64,000 bases of DNA from Achromobacter pulmonis (GTDB lineage: Bacteria > Pseudomonadota > Gammaproteobacteria > Burkholderiales > Burkholderiaceae_B): positions 44,340 through 108,339 of the forward strand of contig NZ_CADIJV010000016.1 in assembly GCF_902859765.1 (NCBI RefSeq), written 5' to 3'. Shown in pieces: positions 35,133 to 43,386 of this stretch. Position 1 is the stretch's first letter, and each line of letters opens with the position of its first letter. The notes under the pieces were generated by a model. That model saw only the letters and a list, made by a program, of their open reading frames with translations. It did no database searches and was not told the DNA's origin. Both the position numbers and the translations under genes were made by a program.

Positions 35133-35975
35133 TCAGGCCGCGTAGGCCTGTTGGGAAAGCGGCGCCAGGGCCGGCACGGGTTGGGCTTGCGGCGCGTATT
35201 CGGGCAGCAGCTCGCTCAATTCCGAGCCGTAGAGATCGCGCAACATGGCGGGGGTCAACGCAGCCGAGGGGCCGTCGTAGACCACCTTGCCGTGGCGCAG
35301 CGCCACCACCCGCGGGCAGTAGCGCAGGGCCACCTCGACCTGGTGCAGCGACACCACCACCGCCACCTTGCGGCTGCGGTTGATCTGCGCCAGCGTGTCC
35401 ATCACGCGGCGCGACGATTCGGGATCGAGCGAAGCGATGGGCTCGTCGGCCAGGATCACGCGGGCGTTCTGCACCAGCGTGCGGGCGATCGCGGCGCGCT
35501 GCTGCTGACCGCCGGACAGCGTCGAAGCACGCTGAAATGCATAGTCGTCTATACCAACCTGGGCAAGCGCGTCGAGCCCCTGGCGCACTTCGGCGCGCAG
35601 GAACACGCGCGTCAGGCTGCGCCACACCGGCACGCGCGGCAGCAGGCCGGTCAACACATTGGTGATCACCGGCAGGCGACCCACCAGATTGAACTGCTGG
35701 AACACGAAGCCGATGCCGGCGCGCGCGGCGCGCACATTGCGCGACAGACGCCCATGGCGCTGGATCAACTGGCCATTGACAGTGACGCTGCCCTGGCCCG
35801 CGTCGCCCGCCACGAAACCGGCCAGGTGGCGCAGCAGCGTCGACTTGCCGGAACCCGAGGCGCCCAGCAGCGCGACCATCTCGCCGTCCGCCACGCGCAG
35901 ATCGACGTTGTCCAGCGCCAGCGCGCCGGGGTGGAAGGACTTGCTCAGCCCCTGAACTTCGATGGCGTAGGTCAT
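35133..35975 (-). CDS. phnC: Phosphonate ABC transporter ATP-binding protein
   Basis: This 280-residue ATPase has Walker [10 protein letters not shown] (38-46), the signature [14 protein letters not shown] and Walker [24 protein letters not shown], the last typical of PhnC. The start is ATG 35975 ([10 protein letters not shown]) with AAGGGGAT upstream. It is the first gene of the phnCDE uptake operon. Single CTGTCAT half-sites lie upstream (36024-36030 and 36097-36103), but no full PhoB box is visible. Confidence 0.95.
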   Translation of the reverse strand: MTYAIEVQGLSKSFHPGALALDNVDLRVADGEMVALLGASGSGKSTLLRHLAGFVAGDAGQGSVTVNGQLIQRHGRLSRNVRAARAGIGFVFQQFNLVGRLPVITNVLTGLLPRVPVWRSLTRVFLRAEVRQGLDALAQVGIDDYAFQRASTLSGGQQQRAAIARTLVQNARVILADEPIASLDPESSRRVMDTLAQINRSRKVAVVVSLHQVEVALRYCPRVVALRHGKVVYDGPSAALTPAMLRDLYGSELSELLPEYAPQAQPVPALAPLSQQAYAA

Positions 35976-36172
35976 CGTTGAATCCCCTTGGTTTGATTCA
36001 TTCGCGCATTCTGTTTTCGCGGCATGACAGCGCGATGACCCGGGAATCGAATCATTTGGCGGAAAATCGGGGCCAAGGCAACCGACTGAAAGACCTCTGT
36101 CATACAAGGCCGCGCCGCGGCCGCGCGCGGCGGGTATAGTCAAACCACCCTCCTTTCCGACAGGCGGTCATC

Positions 36173-36604
36173 ATGCTCAACGGTTCCTGCCTTTGCGGCC
36201 GTGTGGCCTACCACATCACCGGCCCGCTCACCGACGCGCTCAATTGCCATTGCGCCATGTGCCGCAAATCGCACGGCGCCGCGTTCCGCAGCCGCGCCAC
36301 CGTGCAGGCCGGGGACTTCGCCTGGACCAAGGGCGAAAACCACGTCACCTGGTACTGCTCCTCGCCCGGCACCTACCGTGGCTTCTGCGAAGCCTGCGGC
36401 ACGCCGCTGCTCAGCCGCTTCGACCAGACGCCCGACATCTACGGCCTGCCGCTGGGCGCGCTGGACGACGATCCCGGCATCAAACCGGCCGCGCACTGCC
36501 ACGTGGCGAGCAAGGCGCCGTGGTTCGACATCACAGATTCCCTGCCGCAATACCCCGAGGCCTGCGAAGACGCCGGGACGGCATTGCCGCACGCGGTCAC
36601 TTGA
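36173..36604 (+). CDS. GFA-family zinc protein
   Basis: This 143-residue protein of the GFA/CENP-V fold has zinc cysteines in GSCLCGRVAY, LNCHCAMCRKSHG and FCEACGTPLLSR. The family includes glutathione-dependent formaldehyde-activating enzyme-like proteins, mostly of unknown substrate. It is divergent from phnC and followed by the ArsR gene 66 bases later. It differs from the GFA protein at 14615-15070 in the spacing between the Cys motifs. Confidence 0.88.
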   Translation: MLNGSCLCGRVAYHITGPLTDALNCHCAMCRKSHGAAFRSRATVQAGDFAWTKGENHVTWYCSSPGTYRGFCEACGTPLLSRFDQTPDIYGLPLGALDDDPGIKPAAHCHVASKAPWFDITDSLPQYPEACEDAGTALPHAVT

Positions 36605-36619
36605 GACGGTTACATAAAA

Positions 36620-36639
36620 ATTCAACCAGATCGTTGAAT
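36620..36639. promoter_or_regulatory. ArsR operator copy 1
   Basis: ATTCAAC-N6-GTTGAAT, perfect 7-bp arms (36620-36626 and 36633-36639). The right arm includes TTGAAT, the likely -35 hexamer. An identical half-site pair with the same spacing occurs 41 bases downstream, which puts both on the same DNA face (about four turns). Confidence 0.75.
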
Positions 36640-36663
36640 GCGGCTTGTCGGAAAGGCTATATT
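36634..36663 (+). promoter_or_regulatory. Predicted promoter of the arsR-like gene
   Basis: TTGAAT (36634-36639), 18 bases, TATATT (36658-36663). With this promoter, transcription would begin at about 36670, at or beside the ATG at 36671, so the message would be leaderless. No ribosome site at proper spacing precedes that ATG (GGAAAGG ends 14 bases before it). Confidence 0.6.
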
Positions 36664-36680
36664 CAACCTTATGGTTGAAT
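36661..36680. promoter_or_regulatory. ArsR operator copy 2, over the start codon
   Basis: A second ATTCAAC-N6-GTTGAAT (36661-36667 and 36674-36680), in fact perfect over 8-bp arms with a 4-base spacer. It overlaps the -10 element, the predicted transcription start and the ATG at 36671. Binding here would block initiation directly. Confidence 0.75.
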
Positions 36681-37036
36681 CACTGCCTCCCCCGTCCCTC
36701 GATGCCGTATTTCGAGCGCTGGCCGATCCCACGCGCCGCGACATGCTGCACTGCCTGGCCGGCGGAGACCGGACCATCGGTGAACTGGCCGCGCCCCTGC
36801 GCATGAGTTTCGCCGGCGCCTCCAAGCATGTGCAGGCGCTGGAACGGGCCGGCCTGCTGCGGCGCACCGTCAAGGGCCGCAGCCACGTGTGCAGCCTGAA
36901 CCCGGCCCCGATGGCCGAGGCCATGCAATGGCTGCGCTTCTATGAACATTTCTGGTCGGGCCGGCTGGACGCGCTCGAAGCCGCGCTGGCCGCCCATGCG
37001 CCCCGGCCGGATTCCCAGGAGATCCCCCATGAGTGA
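36671..37036 (+). CDS. ArsR-family winged-helix repressor
   Basis: This 121-residue regulator has the classic start LDAVFRALADPTRRDMLHCLAGGDRTIGELA, then the recognition helix in FAGASKHVQALERAGLL and a wing RTVKGRSHVCSLN. No metal-binding cysteine pairs are seen, and it matches the subgroup paired with SRPBCC (AHSA1) proteins rather than metal sensors. The ATG at 36671 is chosen because it begins the conserved region and coincides with the operator. ATG 36638 would add 11 residues but lies inside the -35. It overlaps the next gene by 8 bases. Confidence 0.92.
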   Translation: MVESLPPPSLDAVFRALADPTRRDMLHCLAGGDRTIGELAAPLRMSFAGASKHVQALERAGLLRRTVKGRSHVCSLNPAPMAEAMQWLRFYEHFWSGRLDALEAALAAHAPRPDSQEIPHE

Positions 37037-37565
37037 TTACGGTGTCGTCACCAGCCCCACGTCCCTTTGCTTCACCCGCATCCTGCCCGGCGGGGTGGAA
37101 CGGGTCTGGGCCTTCCTGACCGAGTCCGACAAGCGTGGCCTATGGCTGGCCAGCGGCGACATGGAGCTGCGCGAGGGCGGCGGCGTGACGCTGCGCTTCG
37201 TGCATGCCGATCTCTCCTCGGTGCCCGAACCGGCCCCCGAGCCGTACAAACCGTATGAAAACGGCGTCACCACGCACGGCGTCATCACCCGCTGCGAACC
37301 GCCGCGGCTACTGGCGTTCACCTGGGGCGGCTCGCACGGCGAACCGTCCGAAGTCACCTTTGAACTGTCCCCCGAAGGTAACGACACGCGGCTGGTGCTG
37401 ACCCACCGCAAACTGGCCTCGCGCGCCGACATGATCGACGTGGCCGGCGGCTGGCACACCCACCTGGAGGTGCTGGCGGCGCGCCTGGCCGGCCGTGCGC
37501 CCGGCCCATTCTGGTCGGCGCTGCTGCGTTGGGAAGCCGACTACCAGGCGCGCATCCCGGCGTGA
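37029..37565 (+). CDS. SRPBCC/AHSA1-like domain protein
   Basis: This 178-residue protein of the START/Bet v1-like fold (activator of Hsp90 ATPase homologue 1-like). Motifs: FTRILPGGVERVWAFLTESDKRGLWLASGD at the start, GVITRCEPPRLLAFTWGG, and the long C-terminal helix GGWHTHLEVLAARLAG. Such proteins are commonly encoded after an ArsR regulator and may bind a hydrophobic small molecule. The function is unknown. Its ATG overlaps the arsR stop by 8 bases, so expression is coupled and presumably autorepressed through the two operators. Confidence 0.9.
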   Translation: MSDYGVVTSPTSLCFTRILPGGVERVWAFLTESDKRGLWLASGDMELREGGGVTLRFVHADLSSVPEPAPEPYKPYENGVTTHGVITRCEPPRLLAFTWGGSHGEPSEVTFELSPEGNDTRLVLTHRKLASRADMIDVAGGWHTHLEVLAARLAGRAPGPFWSALLRWEADYQARIPA

Positions 37566-38149
37566 TCGCGGCGCCACCCGGGCGAAGCCCGGCGGCCGCG
37601 GCCGGATCGCGCGCGGCGCAGTCGCCCAGCAGCAACTATCACGCCGTCCCGGAGCATAAAAACTGGCTAATCATCGCGCTTTGCAGTAACATAAGTGCGT
37701 GATTTTTCCGCAAAAACCGGGCTTCGTTCCCAACATCGAGTGCCAACCCACGGTGGCAGTCTGAATACCTCCCCGCAGTGGTGGGTCATGTCGGACTTAC
37801 GCCCGGCATGCCTGTGGCACGGCAACCGGTTTTCTTGGGTGAACCCTGCCCCCGCCCCGCGGCGCATTGCGCGTTGCCCGGCATCGCAGCAGACACTCCA
37901 ACCGCTTCTTCCGGCAACGCGCCACAAGCGCCGCCCCGCGACCAAGCTGCGCTTCGCGCACACAGCCCTCGCGGCGCGAGTATCCGTCATTTCAGACATC
38001 CACTCGGGATGCCATGGCCCATACCCGCGCCTGCCCGGACGTTTTACGTTCAACCGCAGGACCTGGCTAACAGAGTCCGACGCGCCCGCTGCCCCAGGCG
38101 GCGTGCCATGCCCACGGCATGGCGGCGCGTATTGATCAAGGAGTAGAGA
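37566..38149. other. Long gene-poor leader region upstream of infA
   Basis: 584 bases with no convincing gene. An AT-richer part (37655-37725) could hold a promoter. An open frame on the plus strand (about 37695-38135) exists but lacks family resemblance and a ribosome site. The region has several short palindromes, the best at 38105-38123. It is probably a long structured infA leader or hides a small RNA; nothing identifies which. Confidence 0.45.
38105..38123 (+). other. Hairpin just upstream of the infA ribosome site
   Basis: Perfect 8-bp stem GCCATGCC / GGCATGGC (38105-38112 with 38116-38123) and 3-base loop, ending 15 bases before the AAGGAG at 38138-38143. It contains no start codon in use. 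It could help keep the ribosome site open or be bound by a regulator. Confidence 0.45.
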
Positions 38150-38413
38150 ATGGCTAAAGAAGAACTCATCGAACTGGACGGCATCGTTGACGAAGTGCTG
38201 CCCGATAGCCGCTACCGCGTCACCCTGGACAACGGCATCGAAGTGGGCGCCTACGCCTCCGGCCGCATCCGCAAGCACCGCATCCGCATCCTGGCCGGCG
38301 ACCGCGTCACCCTGGAAATGTCCCCGTACGACCTGACCAAGGGCCGCATCAACTTCCGCCACAAGGACGAACGCGGCCCGGCCCCGAGCCGTCCCCAGCA
38401 TCACCGCCGCTGA
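38150..38413 (+). CDS. infA: Translation initiation factor IF-1 (long form)
   Basis: This 87-residue S1-fold (OB) protein occupies the ribosomal A site during initiation. [29 protein letters not shown] and [25 protein letters not shown] are diagnostic. It has a basic tail ([16 protein letters not shown]) beyond the 72 residues of E. coli IF-1. Many beta-proteobacteria have a second, longer infA away from the ribosomal operons, and this location (no ribosomal genes) fits that. AAGGAG is six bases before the ATG. Confidence 0.96.
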   Translation: MAKEELIELDGIVDEVLPDSRYRVTLDNGIEVGAYASGRIRKHRIRILAGDRVTLEMSPYDLTKGRINFRHKDERGPAPSRPQHHRR

Positions 38414-38572
38414 TCGGCGCGGCCGGCGCTCGCAGGCCTGCCGCCTCCCGGCGGCCAGGGCGCGGCCTTAAAACCGCCCGCGCCTTGCCGTAGTAATGCG
38501 CAAGACCCCGGTTCGTGAAAGAATGGCGCTCCGCCCGGCGCCAGGCCCGGCGGCAACGCATGGCGCAGCAAG

Positions 38573-38887
38573 ATGGATCTGAAACAGGAATTGAAAGAAG
38601 CGGCTGACCAGCTCTCCCTGACGCGAAGACGTTTCGCCAAGGGGGAAGAAGGCCTGCGCCTGCTGCGCCAATCGCGCGAAGCCTTCATCCACAGCCTGCG
38701 CAACACCGGCCTGACCTACGCCGAAGCCAAGACCAAGTACGACAACTGCCTGGACGACCAGGAAGTGCAGTTGCACGACATGATGGAACAGATGCGCTAC
38801 GCCGAGCGCATGCATCAGTACATCCTGCACCGCATCGCCATGCAGCAGGCGCAGGAAACGGCCGCGCCGCAGGCGGCGACCGCCTGA
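38573..38887 (+). CDS. Small coiled-coil protein of unknown function
   Basis: This 104-residue, highly charged, mostly helical protein is probably a coiled coil (LKQELKEAADQLSLTRRRF; ALL-heptad regions to about residue 90) with an Ala/Gln tail. There are no cysteines besides one at about residue 60. It is not recognised. It lies 159 bases downstream of infA and 18 bases from the convergent peptidase gene. It has no strong ribosome site but good codon use. Confidence 0.6.
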   Translation: MDLKQELKEAADQLSLTRRRFAKGEEGLRLLRQSREAFIHSLRNTGLTYAEAKTKYDNCLDDQEVQLHDMMEQMRYAERMHQYILHRIAMQQAQETAAPQAATA

Positions 38888-38905
38888 AGACGGTCGCGTC
38901 CGGCC

Positions 38906-39790
38906 TCAGGGCTTGAAGGCGCCGATGAAAATGGCGGGATCGACCCGCGCATCATTCAAACTGACATTCCAGTGCAGATGTGGCCCGGTGGCGCGCCCCG
39001 TGGCCCCGACCCTGCCCACCACGCCGCCGCGCGGCACCGTGTCGCCCACCTTCACGTCGATCGCCGACATGTGGCAGAACATGCTCACGAAGCCCTGGCC
39101 ATGGTCCAGGAAGACGGTCTTGCCGTTGAAGAAGTAGTCACCCACCAACGACACCACTCCCGCGGCCGGCGCCTTGATCGGCGTGCCGGCCGGCACCGCG
39201 AAATCCAGGCCCGAGTGCGGATTGCGCTCTTCGCCGTTGAAAAAACGCCGCAACCCAAAGGGGCTGGATAGACGGCCGCCCTTGACGGGCCGGTCCAGCA
39301 GCAGGTTGCTGGGCGTGACGCCGGCGCGATAGGCGCGGTAGGCGGCGCTCTGCTCGGCCATTTCGCGCTCGATGCGCCGCATGTCATCGGGATTCGGATT
39401 GACCTGGCGCGGGTTCTTCAGGGTGATGTGCTGCGCCACGTAATCCTTGGCCCCCACCGTGAAAGGCAGCTGGCGCGCGCCGGCGGCATCGCGCAGCGTG
39501 ATTTCCTGCGGGCCGGGCTTGACCGCCAGCGGAATACCCACCACGGCGATCCATTGCCGGCCCGCTTCGCGCACCACCAACACGCGGCGATCGCGGTAGC
39601 TCGCTTCGGGCGCGATCGCGGCATCGCCCAGGGACAGCACCGCGACGCCTCCCGGCACCGGCGCATCGAGCTTGCGGCTGATGAAGCCGCCCGACGGCGC
39701 GGGCGGCGCCTGCCTGGCGCGGACCGGCAGGGCCAGACCCACGGCCGCCGCGGCCAGGCCCAGCCGCAGCATGTCCCGACGCGCCGGCAT
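38906..39790 (-). CDS. M23-family metallopeptidase with Tat signal
   Basis: This 294-residue LytM-type zinc peptidase probably trims peptidoglycan cross-links. Domains: Tat-like signal (ARRDMLRLGLAAAAVGLALP, twin arginine), an Ig-like middle (about 60-140), and the M23 domain from about residue 170 with HSGLDFA (zinc His and Asp) and GPHLHWNV (HxH). Metal ligands look complete, so it should be active. The ATG at 39790 shares its A with the stop of the lipoprotein gene upstream; a GTG one codon earlier would also be possible. Confidence 0.92.
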   Translation of the reverse strand: MPARRDMLRLGLAAAAVGLALPVRARQAPPAPSGGFISRKLDAPVPGGVAVLSLGDAAIAPEASYRDRRVLVVREAGRQWIAVVGIPLAVKPGPQEITLRDAAGARQLPFTVGAKDYVAQHITLKNPRQVNPNPDDMRRIEREMAEQSAAYRAYRAGVTPSNLLLDRPVKGGRLSSPFGLRRFFNGEERNPHSGLDFAVPAGTPIKAPAAGVVSLVGDYFFNGKTVFLDHGQGFVSMFCHMSAIDVKVGDTVPRGGVVGRVGATGRATGPHLHWNVSLNDARVDPAIFIGAFKP

Positions 39791-40137
39791 CACGGTTGCA
39801 GGCAGAGGTTGGCGGGCTCGATCAGGCTCTGATCACGGCGGGCGATGCGGGTCGACAGACGGGCCTCGGTCTTGCCTTTCCAGGTCGTCGTGGTCAGCAC
39901 CGCTTCGACCCCCAGGCTGTCGCTCTGGATCAGTTCGAAGCCATTGCGCACCGCCTTGCGCTCGAAATTCACGTCCATGCCCTTCCAGGCCGCGGCCACG
40001 CAATTGGTGTAGTCCTCGGCCGTGCGCTGGGTCGAACCATAGAACACCGGATCGCGCTGCCGGACGTCTTTGACGTTGGCGCAGGCCGACACGGCGAGCA
40101 GGACAGCGGTAAGGGACAAGGCGGTGCGGACCTTCAT
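39790..40137 (-). CDS. Small outer-membrane lipoprotein of unknown function
   Basis: This 115-residue protein starts with a lipoprotein signal (MKVRTALSLTAVLLAVSACA, lipobox LAVSAC, Cys19). The mature part has two more cysteines (TNCVAAAWKG and the terminal NLCLQP) that may pair. The start is the ATG at 40137; the open frame upstream has no signal. It is translationally coupled to the M23 peptidase, suggesting a role at the cell wall. Confidence 0.82.
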   Translation of the reverse strand: MKVRTALSLTAVLLAVSACANVKDVRQRDPVFYGSTQRTAEDYTNCVAAAWKGMDVNFERKAVRNGFELIQSDSLGVEAVLTTTTWKGKTEARLSTRIARRDQSLIEPANLCLQP

Positions 40138-40176
40138 ATCGGGACTCTCAAGCGATGGATGGAAAGCAGCGGCCAA

Positions 40177-40824
40177 CTATACCGCAGCGTCCGAGGACGG
40201 CTGCGGGCGGCGCGCGGACTTGGGGCGGAAGGCGGCGATGACCTCGGGACGGGTCTCGGCGTAGGGGCCGCCGATCAGGTCAATGCAATAGGGCACGGCG
40301 GCGAAAATGCCCGGCACCTGCACCGCGCCGTCGTCGGCCCGCAGGCCTTCGAGGGTCTCGCGGATCGCCTTGGGCTGGCCCGGCAGGTTGATGATCAGGG
40401 CGGCGTGGGCAGGCCGTTCGCGGATCACGGCGACCTGGCGCGACAGAATCGCGGTGGGCACGAAGCGCAGGCTGATCTGGCGCATCTGCTCGCCAAAACC
40501 CGGCATTTCCTTGGTGCCGACCGCCAGCGTGGCCTCGGGCGTGACGTCGCGCCGCGCCGGGCCGGTGCCGCCCGTGGTCAGCACCAGATCGCAGCCACAG
40601 GTGTCGACCAGTTCGATGAGCGTCTCGGAAATGCGCGGCGCCTCGTCGGGAATCAGGCGCTCGACCGCCTGCCAGGGCGAGGCCAGGGCCGCGCCCAGCC
40701 ACTCGCGCAGGGCGGGCAGCCCCTGGTCCTGATAGCTGCCGGCCGAGGCGCGGTCGGAGATCGACACCAGGCCGATGATCAGTTCGTCGGGGTGGCGGCG
40801 GGCGATGCGGGTAGGGGCGGTCAT
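40177..40824 (-). CDS. mog: Molybdopterin adenylyltransferase
   Basis: This 215-residue MogA/MoaB-family enzyme adenylylates molybdopterin before metal insertion. The nucleotide site is intact: LIIGLVSISDRASAGSYQD at the start, LVLTTGGTGPARRDVTPEA, and IINLPGQPKAIRETLEG. The ATG at 40824 begins MTAPTRIARR; the longer frame upstream is GC-rich noise. It is divergent from the phosphate transporter gene, 220 bases apart. Confidence 0.93.
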   Translation of the reverse strand: MTAPTRIARRHPDELIIGLVSISDRASAGSYQDQGLPALREWLGAALASPWQAVERLIPDEAPRISETLIELVDTCGCDLVLTTGGTGPARRDVTPEATLAVGTKEMPGFGEQMRQISLRFVPTAILSRQVAVIRERPAHAALIINLPGQPKAIRETLEGLRADDGAVQVPGIFAAVPYCIDLIGGPYAETRPEVIAAFRPKSARRPQPSSDAAV

Positions 40825-41044
40825 GGGCGGTTGGGCGTAAAGGCAATGGGAACAGAGCGGGGGCCGGCCGGTGGCGGGTCTGCGGGACCGGCCGCCAGAC
40901 AAGGATGCTATCGCATTCTCCGCCGGCCGGGCCCCGCGCAGGCCGGCGCCGCCGGCGCACACCGAGAAAAGTGCCGGGAGCAACCAGGGACGGGTCACAA
41001 ATCTGTAATAATCTGGGCTCGCCGGAACCTCCCCCCGCCTCCCA

Positions 41045-42520
41045 ATGTCCTCCCTCTTTCACGGCCTAGATTTCTGGGTCGGCCTCAGCCTCGTCCTGGC
41101 CCTGACATTCGTCCTGGCCTTCGAATTCATCAATGGTTTCCACGATACGGCCAACGCGGTCGCCACGGTGATCTACACCAAGGCCATGCCGCCCCACCTG
41201 GCGGTCGTGCTGTCCGGTATCTTCAACTTCCTCGGCGTGCTGCTGGGCGGCGTGGGCGTGGCCTACGCCATCGTCCACTTGCTGCCGGTGGAACTGCTGA
41301 TCAACGTCGACACCGGGCGCGGTCTGGCGATGGTGTTCGCCATGCTGGCCGCGGCCATCGCCTGGAACCTGGGCACCTGGTACTTCGGCATCCCGGCCTC
41401 CAGCTCGCACACGCTGATCGGCTCGATTCTGGGCGTGGGCCTGGCCAACGCGCTGATCACCGACCTGCCGCTGGCCGACGGCGTGAACTGGGGCAAGGCG
41501 ATCGACATCGGCGCCTCGCTGGTGGTGTCGCCGGTGGCCGGCTTCCTGGTGGCGGGCGCGTTGCTGCTGGCGCTCAAGCGCTGGCTGCCGCTGTCCAAGA
41601 TGCACAAGACGCCCGAACAGCGCCGCGCCATCGACAACAAGAAGCACCCGCCGTTCTGGAACCGCCTGGTGCTGGTGCTGTCGGCCATGGGCGTGAGCTT
41701 CGTGCACGGCTCGAACGACGGCCAGAAAGGCATCGGCCTGATCATGCTGGTGCTGATCGGCATCGTGCCGGCCAACTTCGTGCTCGACACCAACAGCACC
41801 ACCTACCAGATCGAGCGCACGCGCGATGCCGCCACCCACCTGAGCGCGTTCTATCTGCGCAACGAAGCCATGCTGGGCGACTTCCCGGCGCTCAAGCGCG
41901 CCGGTTCGGCCTCGGACCTGCCGCGCAATTTCCGCTGCGATCCGGAACTGACGCTGCCCACCATCGACGCCTTGCAGGCCGACCTGCGCGGCGTCAGCAA
42001 CTACGCTGACCTGTCGGCCGCCAAGCGCATCGACGTGCGCCGCTACCTGCTGTGCCTGGACGACACCGCCAAGAAGGCGGCGCGCATCGAAGGCCTGCCG
42101 GCGCGCGAGCGCACCGACCTGCAACGCCTGCGCGCCGACCTGACCGCCACCACCGAATACGCGCCCTTCTGGGTGATCGTGGCCGTGGCGCTGGCGCTGG
42201 GCGCCGGCACCATGGTCGGCTGGCGCCGCGTGGTGCTGACGGTGGGCGAGAAAATCGGCAAGCAGGGCATGACCTACGCGCAAGGCATGTCGGCGCAATT
42301 GACGGCAGTCGGCGCCATCGGCCTGGCCAACGTTTTCAGCCTGCCGGTGTCCACCACCCACGTGCTGTCGTCCGGCGTGGCCGGCACCATGATCGCCAAC
42401 AAGAGCGGCCTGCAGGGCGGCACGGTGCGAAATATCCTGCTGGCCTGGATCCTGACCCTGCCGGCCTCGATGCTGCTGGCGGCCGGCCTGTTCTGGGTCG
42501 GCGTGCAGATCGCCGGCTGA
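41045..42520 (+). CDS. pitA: Inorganic phosphate transporter, Pit family
   Basis: This 491-residue low-affinity metal-phosphate:H+ symporter has about ten transmembrane segments. The two repeated PiT signatures are present: EFINGFHDTANAVAT near residue 28 and SFVHGSNDGQKGIG near residue 220. A long cytoplasmic or periplasmic insert (about 255-370) separates the halves, as in E. coli PitA. An AT-richer stretch (TGTAATAAT at about 41003) may be the -10. It is plausibly linked to the phosphonate genes only through general phosphate economy. Confidence 0.95.
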   Translation: MSSLFHGLDFWVGLSLVLALTFVLAFEFINGFHDTANAVATVIYTKAMPPHLAVVLSGIFNFLGVLLGGVGVAYAIVHLLPVELLINVDTGRGLAMVFAMLAAAIAWNLGTWYFGIPASSSHTLIGSILGVGLANALITDLPLADGVNWGKAIDIGASLVVSPVAGFLVAGALLLALKRWLPLSKMHKTPEQRRAIDNKKHPPFWNRLVLVLSAMGVSFVHGSNDGQKGIGLIMLVLIGIVPANFVLDTNSTTYQIERTRDAATHLSAFYLRNEAMLGDFPALKRAGSASDLPRNFRCDPELTLPTIDALQADLRGVSNYADLSAAKRIDVRRYLLCLDDTAKKAARIEGLPARERTDLQRLRADLTATTEYAPFWVIVAVALALGAGTMVGWRRVVLTVGEKIGKQGMTYAQGMSAQLTAVGAIGLANVFSLPVSTTHVLSSGVAGTMIANKSGLQGGTVRNILLAWILTLPASMLLAAGLFWVGVQIAG

Positions 42521-42619
42521 CGCGCCCACCGGCCGCGCAGCGCATCTGCCCGGCCGGCGCAACACAGTGGCTACCGCGCCGGGCTATCTCCGGCGCGGGC
42601 GCGCTTCTACCATGGCGCC

Positions 42620-43267
42620 ATGGCTACCTCTTCCCCCATCCTGCATTACCTCTACGATCCGCTCTGCGGCTGGTGCTACGGCGCCGCGCCGCTGGTGGAG
42701 GCCGCCCGCGGCATCGACGGCCTGGCCATTGCGTTGCACGGCGGCGGCATGATGACCGGCGCCAACCGCCAACCGGTCACCGAGGCCTTGCGCCGCTACG
42801 TCGTGCCGCACGATGAACGCATCGCCGGCCTGACCGGCCAGGCGTTCGGCCCGGATTATTTCGACGGGCTGCTGCGCGACAGCGGCGCGGTGTTCGATTC
42901 GGCTCCGCCCACCACCGCCATCCTGGCCGCGCAGGCGCTGGACGGCCGCGGCCTGGACCTGCTGCAACGGCTGCAACGCGCCCACTACGTGGAAGGCCGG
43001 CGCATCGCCGACCCGGCCGAACTGCGGCGCCAGGCCGGGCAGATCGGGCTGGACGGCGCAGCCTTCCAGTCCGCCTACGCCGCGGCCGAAGGCGCGGCCA
43101 CCGAACGCCACATTGCCGAGAGCCGCGCCCTGCTCAGGCAGGTGCGCGGCTCGGGCTTTCCGACGCTGGCGCTGGAACGCGATGGCGCCTGTGAGCTGCT
43201 GGAACCGGCCCGCTTCCTGGGCCGCCCGTCGCAATGGCAGGCGGACCTGCGCGCACGCCTGGCGTGA
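42620..43267 (+). CDS. DsbA-family oxidoreductase (FrnE-like)
   Basis: This 215-residue thioredoxin-fold protein has an all-helical insert. The redox motif CGWC is at residues 16-19 (DPLCGWCYG), and the cis-proline region is GSGFPTLALERDG. There is no signal peptide, so it is cytoplasmic, like FrnE or 2-hydroxychromene isomerase-like DsbA proteins. CxxC is complete, so redox activity is likely. It is a single gene between pitA and the convergent cbpM. Confidence 0.88.
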   Translation: MATSSPILHYLYDPLCGWCYGAAPLVEAARGIDGLAIALHGGGMMTGANRQPVTEALRRYVVPHDERIAGLTGQAFGPDYFDGLLRDSGAVFDSAPPTTAILAAQALDGRGLDLLQRLQRAHYVEGRRIADPAELRRQAGQIGLDGAAFQSAYAAAEGAATERHIAESRALLRQVRGSGFPTLALERDGACELLEPARFLGRPSQWQADLRARLA

Positions 43268-43386
43268 TCAGCCTTGCCCGATGCCGCCGTCGCGCGGCAA
43301 TGCGCGGTGCATCGCCGGACGCGCCGCCAACCGTTCGGCATCGGCTGAGAACACCGGATGCCCGTCCGCCGCGACAGGCCCGCGCC

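Noticed and set aside
36024-36103. CTGTCAT half-sites near phnC suggesting a PhoB box
   Set aside because: One half-site on each strand, not two direct repeats 11 bases apart, so no complete Pho box can be claimed.
37695-38135. 146-codon open frame upstream of infA
   Set aside because: No ribosome site, odd composition, no family resemblance, and overlapping open frames of similar quality. Treated as leader or non-coding.
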